Part shown: positions 4,381 to 5,360 of the stretch, in pieces
How positions within the stretch are numbered: position 1 is the first letter of the stretch
How the letters are laid out: each line of letters begins with the position of its first letter
Origin: an uncultured Lachnospiraceae bacterium
GTDB lineage: Bacteria; Bacillota; Clostridia; Lachnospirales; Lachnospiraceae
Assembly (NCBI GenBank): GCA_905236585.1
Contig: CAJOQZ010000193.1
Coordinates: forward strand, 1-5,360
Direction of reading: 5' to 3'
Length of the DNA: 5,360 nucleotides
The notes under the pieces: generated by a model
What the model saw: only the letters and a program-made list of their open reading frames with translations
Database searches by the model: none
What the model was told of the DNA's origin: nothing
Made by a program: the position numbers and the translations under genes

Positions 4381-5360
4381 TCACTCATACCGTAATGCAT
4401 CAATCGGCTCTAATTTTGCAGCGCGGTTCGCGGGATAATATCCGAACGCCAGTCCGGTCAGCACGGAAAATCCCACCGATACGACAATCGCGGTGATGGA
4501 CGGCCGCACCGTCACGGTCAGATAACCTGCCATCTCGCTCGCGTAACTCGATACCAAAGTCGAGGCAACATTCGACAGCAATATCCCGTTCAAAAGTCCG
4601 ATTGCAATCCCGATAAATCCCCCGACCAGACAGATGATGATCGCCTCGGTCAAAAACTGCGCACGGATATTTTTATTCTGCGCCCCGAGCGCTTTTCGGA
4701 TGCCGATCTCCCTTGTCCGCTCCATTACCGAGATCAACATGATGTTCATGACCCCGACGCCGCCGACAACCAGTGAAATCCCCGCGATAACCGCCACCGC
4801 GAGCGTCATCACGTTAAGCACCGAATTGATCTGCGACAGCTGCGACGCCATATCCTGCACATTCATCTCAAATTCGGGACGGTTTTCAAATTTTAATTCA
4901 GTAAAATACGTTTTAACTTCTTCCTTCACCGCTGCGATATCCACGCCGTCTTTTGTGACGATCTGCAAAAACTGAAACCCGCGTGACTGATCCGTCGTGT
5001 AGTACCGCTGCAGATACGTGACAGGCATAAAAATCTGCGTTGTAAGATCTTTTTTCGGTGTCTTGGAATTGACCGTTCCGAAGATTTTCGCGTCGTATTT
5101 ATAGACCCCGACGATGTACGCCGGCACTACCCCGATGCCCTCCGCCGCGTAATCGATCCGCTTTCCCAGCGGATTATCATCTGTTCCGAGGCAGTATTTG
5201 ACAAAAAGATCCGATACGACGCAGACCGCTTTTTCTCCGTCATTGTCCTGCCAGTTGATATCCCGTCCGGCAAGCAGGGTCAGTCGGCTGACCGACAACG
5301 CTCCCGAAAGCCCGCCGACTGCGGACGCATTGACTTTTCCTTTTTTCCCCTGCACCGTTC
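4381..5360 (-). CDS. ABC transporter permease, MacB/FtsX type, C-terminal part (5' end beyond window)
   Basis: The frame enters from the window edge and ends with TGA at 4381-4383, leaving 325 visible residues. The GTG at 5355 is an internal valine, not a start. The first ~170 residues are the extracytoplasmic MacB-like periplasmic-core region: 'LLAGRDINWQDNDGEKAVCVVSDLFVKYCLG..DNPLGKRI' and 'YIVGVYKYD' match the usual 'GR.......VAV.......LFG..NP.GK.I......VIGV' pattern. The C-terminal FtsX domain has membrane segments at about 182-208, 235-260 and 286-306. Between the first two lies the coupling-helix signature MERTREIGIRKALGAQ, and the protein ends 'PANRAAKLEPIDALRYE', all hallmarks of this family. 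Such permeases work with an ATPase partner (probably upstream, outside the window) to move peptides, drugs or lipoproteins, or to transmit force; the substrate cannot be told. No intrinsic terminator follows: repeat copy B begins 11 nt downstream. Confidence 0.95.
   Translation of the reverse strand, partial: TVQGKKGKVNASAVGGLSGALSVSRLTLLAGRDINWQDNDGEKAVCVVSDLFVKYCLGTDDNPLGKRIDYAAEGIGVVPAYIVGVYKYDAKIFGTVNSKTPKKDLTTQIFMPVTYLQRYYTTDQSRGFQFLQIVTKDGVDIAAVKEEVKTYFTELKFENRPEFEMNVQDMASQLSQINSVLNVMTLAVAVIAGISLVVGGVGVMNIMLISVMERTREIGIRKALGAQNKNIRAQFLTEAIIICLVGGFIGIAIGLLNGILLSNVASTLVSSYASEMAGYLTVTVRPSITAIVVSVGFSVLTGLAFGYYPANRAAKLEPIDALRYE

Overview
The window looks like a chromosomal stretch from a Gram-positive anaerobe of the Clostridia/Eubacteriales (inference). 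The signs are strong purine-rich Shine-Dalgarno sites on every gene, sigma-A type promoters, a VanW/YkuD-type cell-wall protein N-terminus, a glutamine-hydrolysing NadE, and lineage-type small hypothetical proteins. No species can be named from the sequence.

Layout. (1) 1-597, minus: the N-terminal 199 residues of a membrane-anchored peptidoglycan-binding/L,D-transpeptidase-like protein, with its own near-perfect promoter at 649-676. (2) 730-3102, minus: a compact cluster read in the order 34-aa membrane peptide (2998-3102), 81-aa unknown protein (2703-2948), nadE (730-2691). Only 11 nt separate the last two, and the nadE ribosome binding site abuts the stop of its neighbour. (3) 3103-3231: a short divergent intergenic region carrying a 46-nt partial copy of a repeat. 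(4) 3232-3480, plus: a small unrecognised 82-aa gene. (5) 3481-4380: a gene-poor stretch whose contents are highly structured. Two ~175-bp direct repeats (3500-3675 and 4195-4369), each packed with hairpins, flank a ~380-bp unit that looks like a type I toxin-antitoxin locus. That unit has a plus-strand promoter, a 53-aa amphipathic hydrophobic peptide (3919-4080), a 12-bp terminator hairpin overlapping the end of the gene, and a convergent minus-strand promoter that would make a ~100-nt RNA antisense to the 3' end of the toxin mRNA. Both predicted RNAs begin with almost the same sequence, because the promoter-proximal segments form an inverted repeat (3834-3868 / 4107-4137). (6) 4381-5360, minus: the C-terminal 325 residues of a MacB/FtsX-type ABC transporter permease, running off the window.

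The housekeeping genes (NAD synthesis, cell wall, ABC export) are ordinary. The part worth attention is 3481-4380: a candidate type I toxin-antitoxin module of unusual repeat architecture, embedded between two copies of a structured intergenic repeat. Function there is inferred from architecture only.
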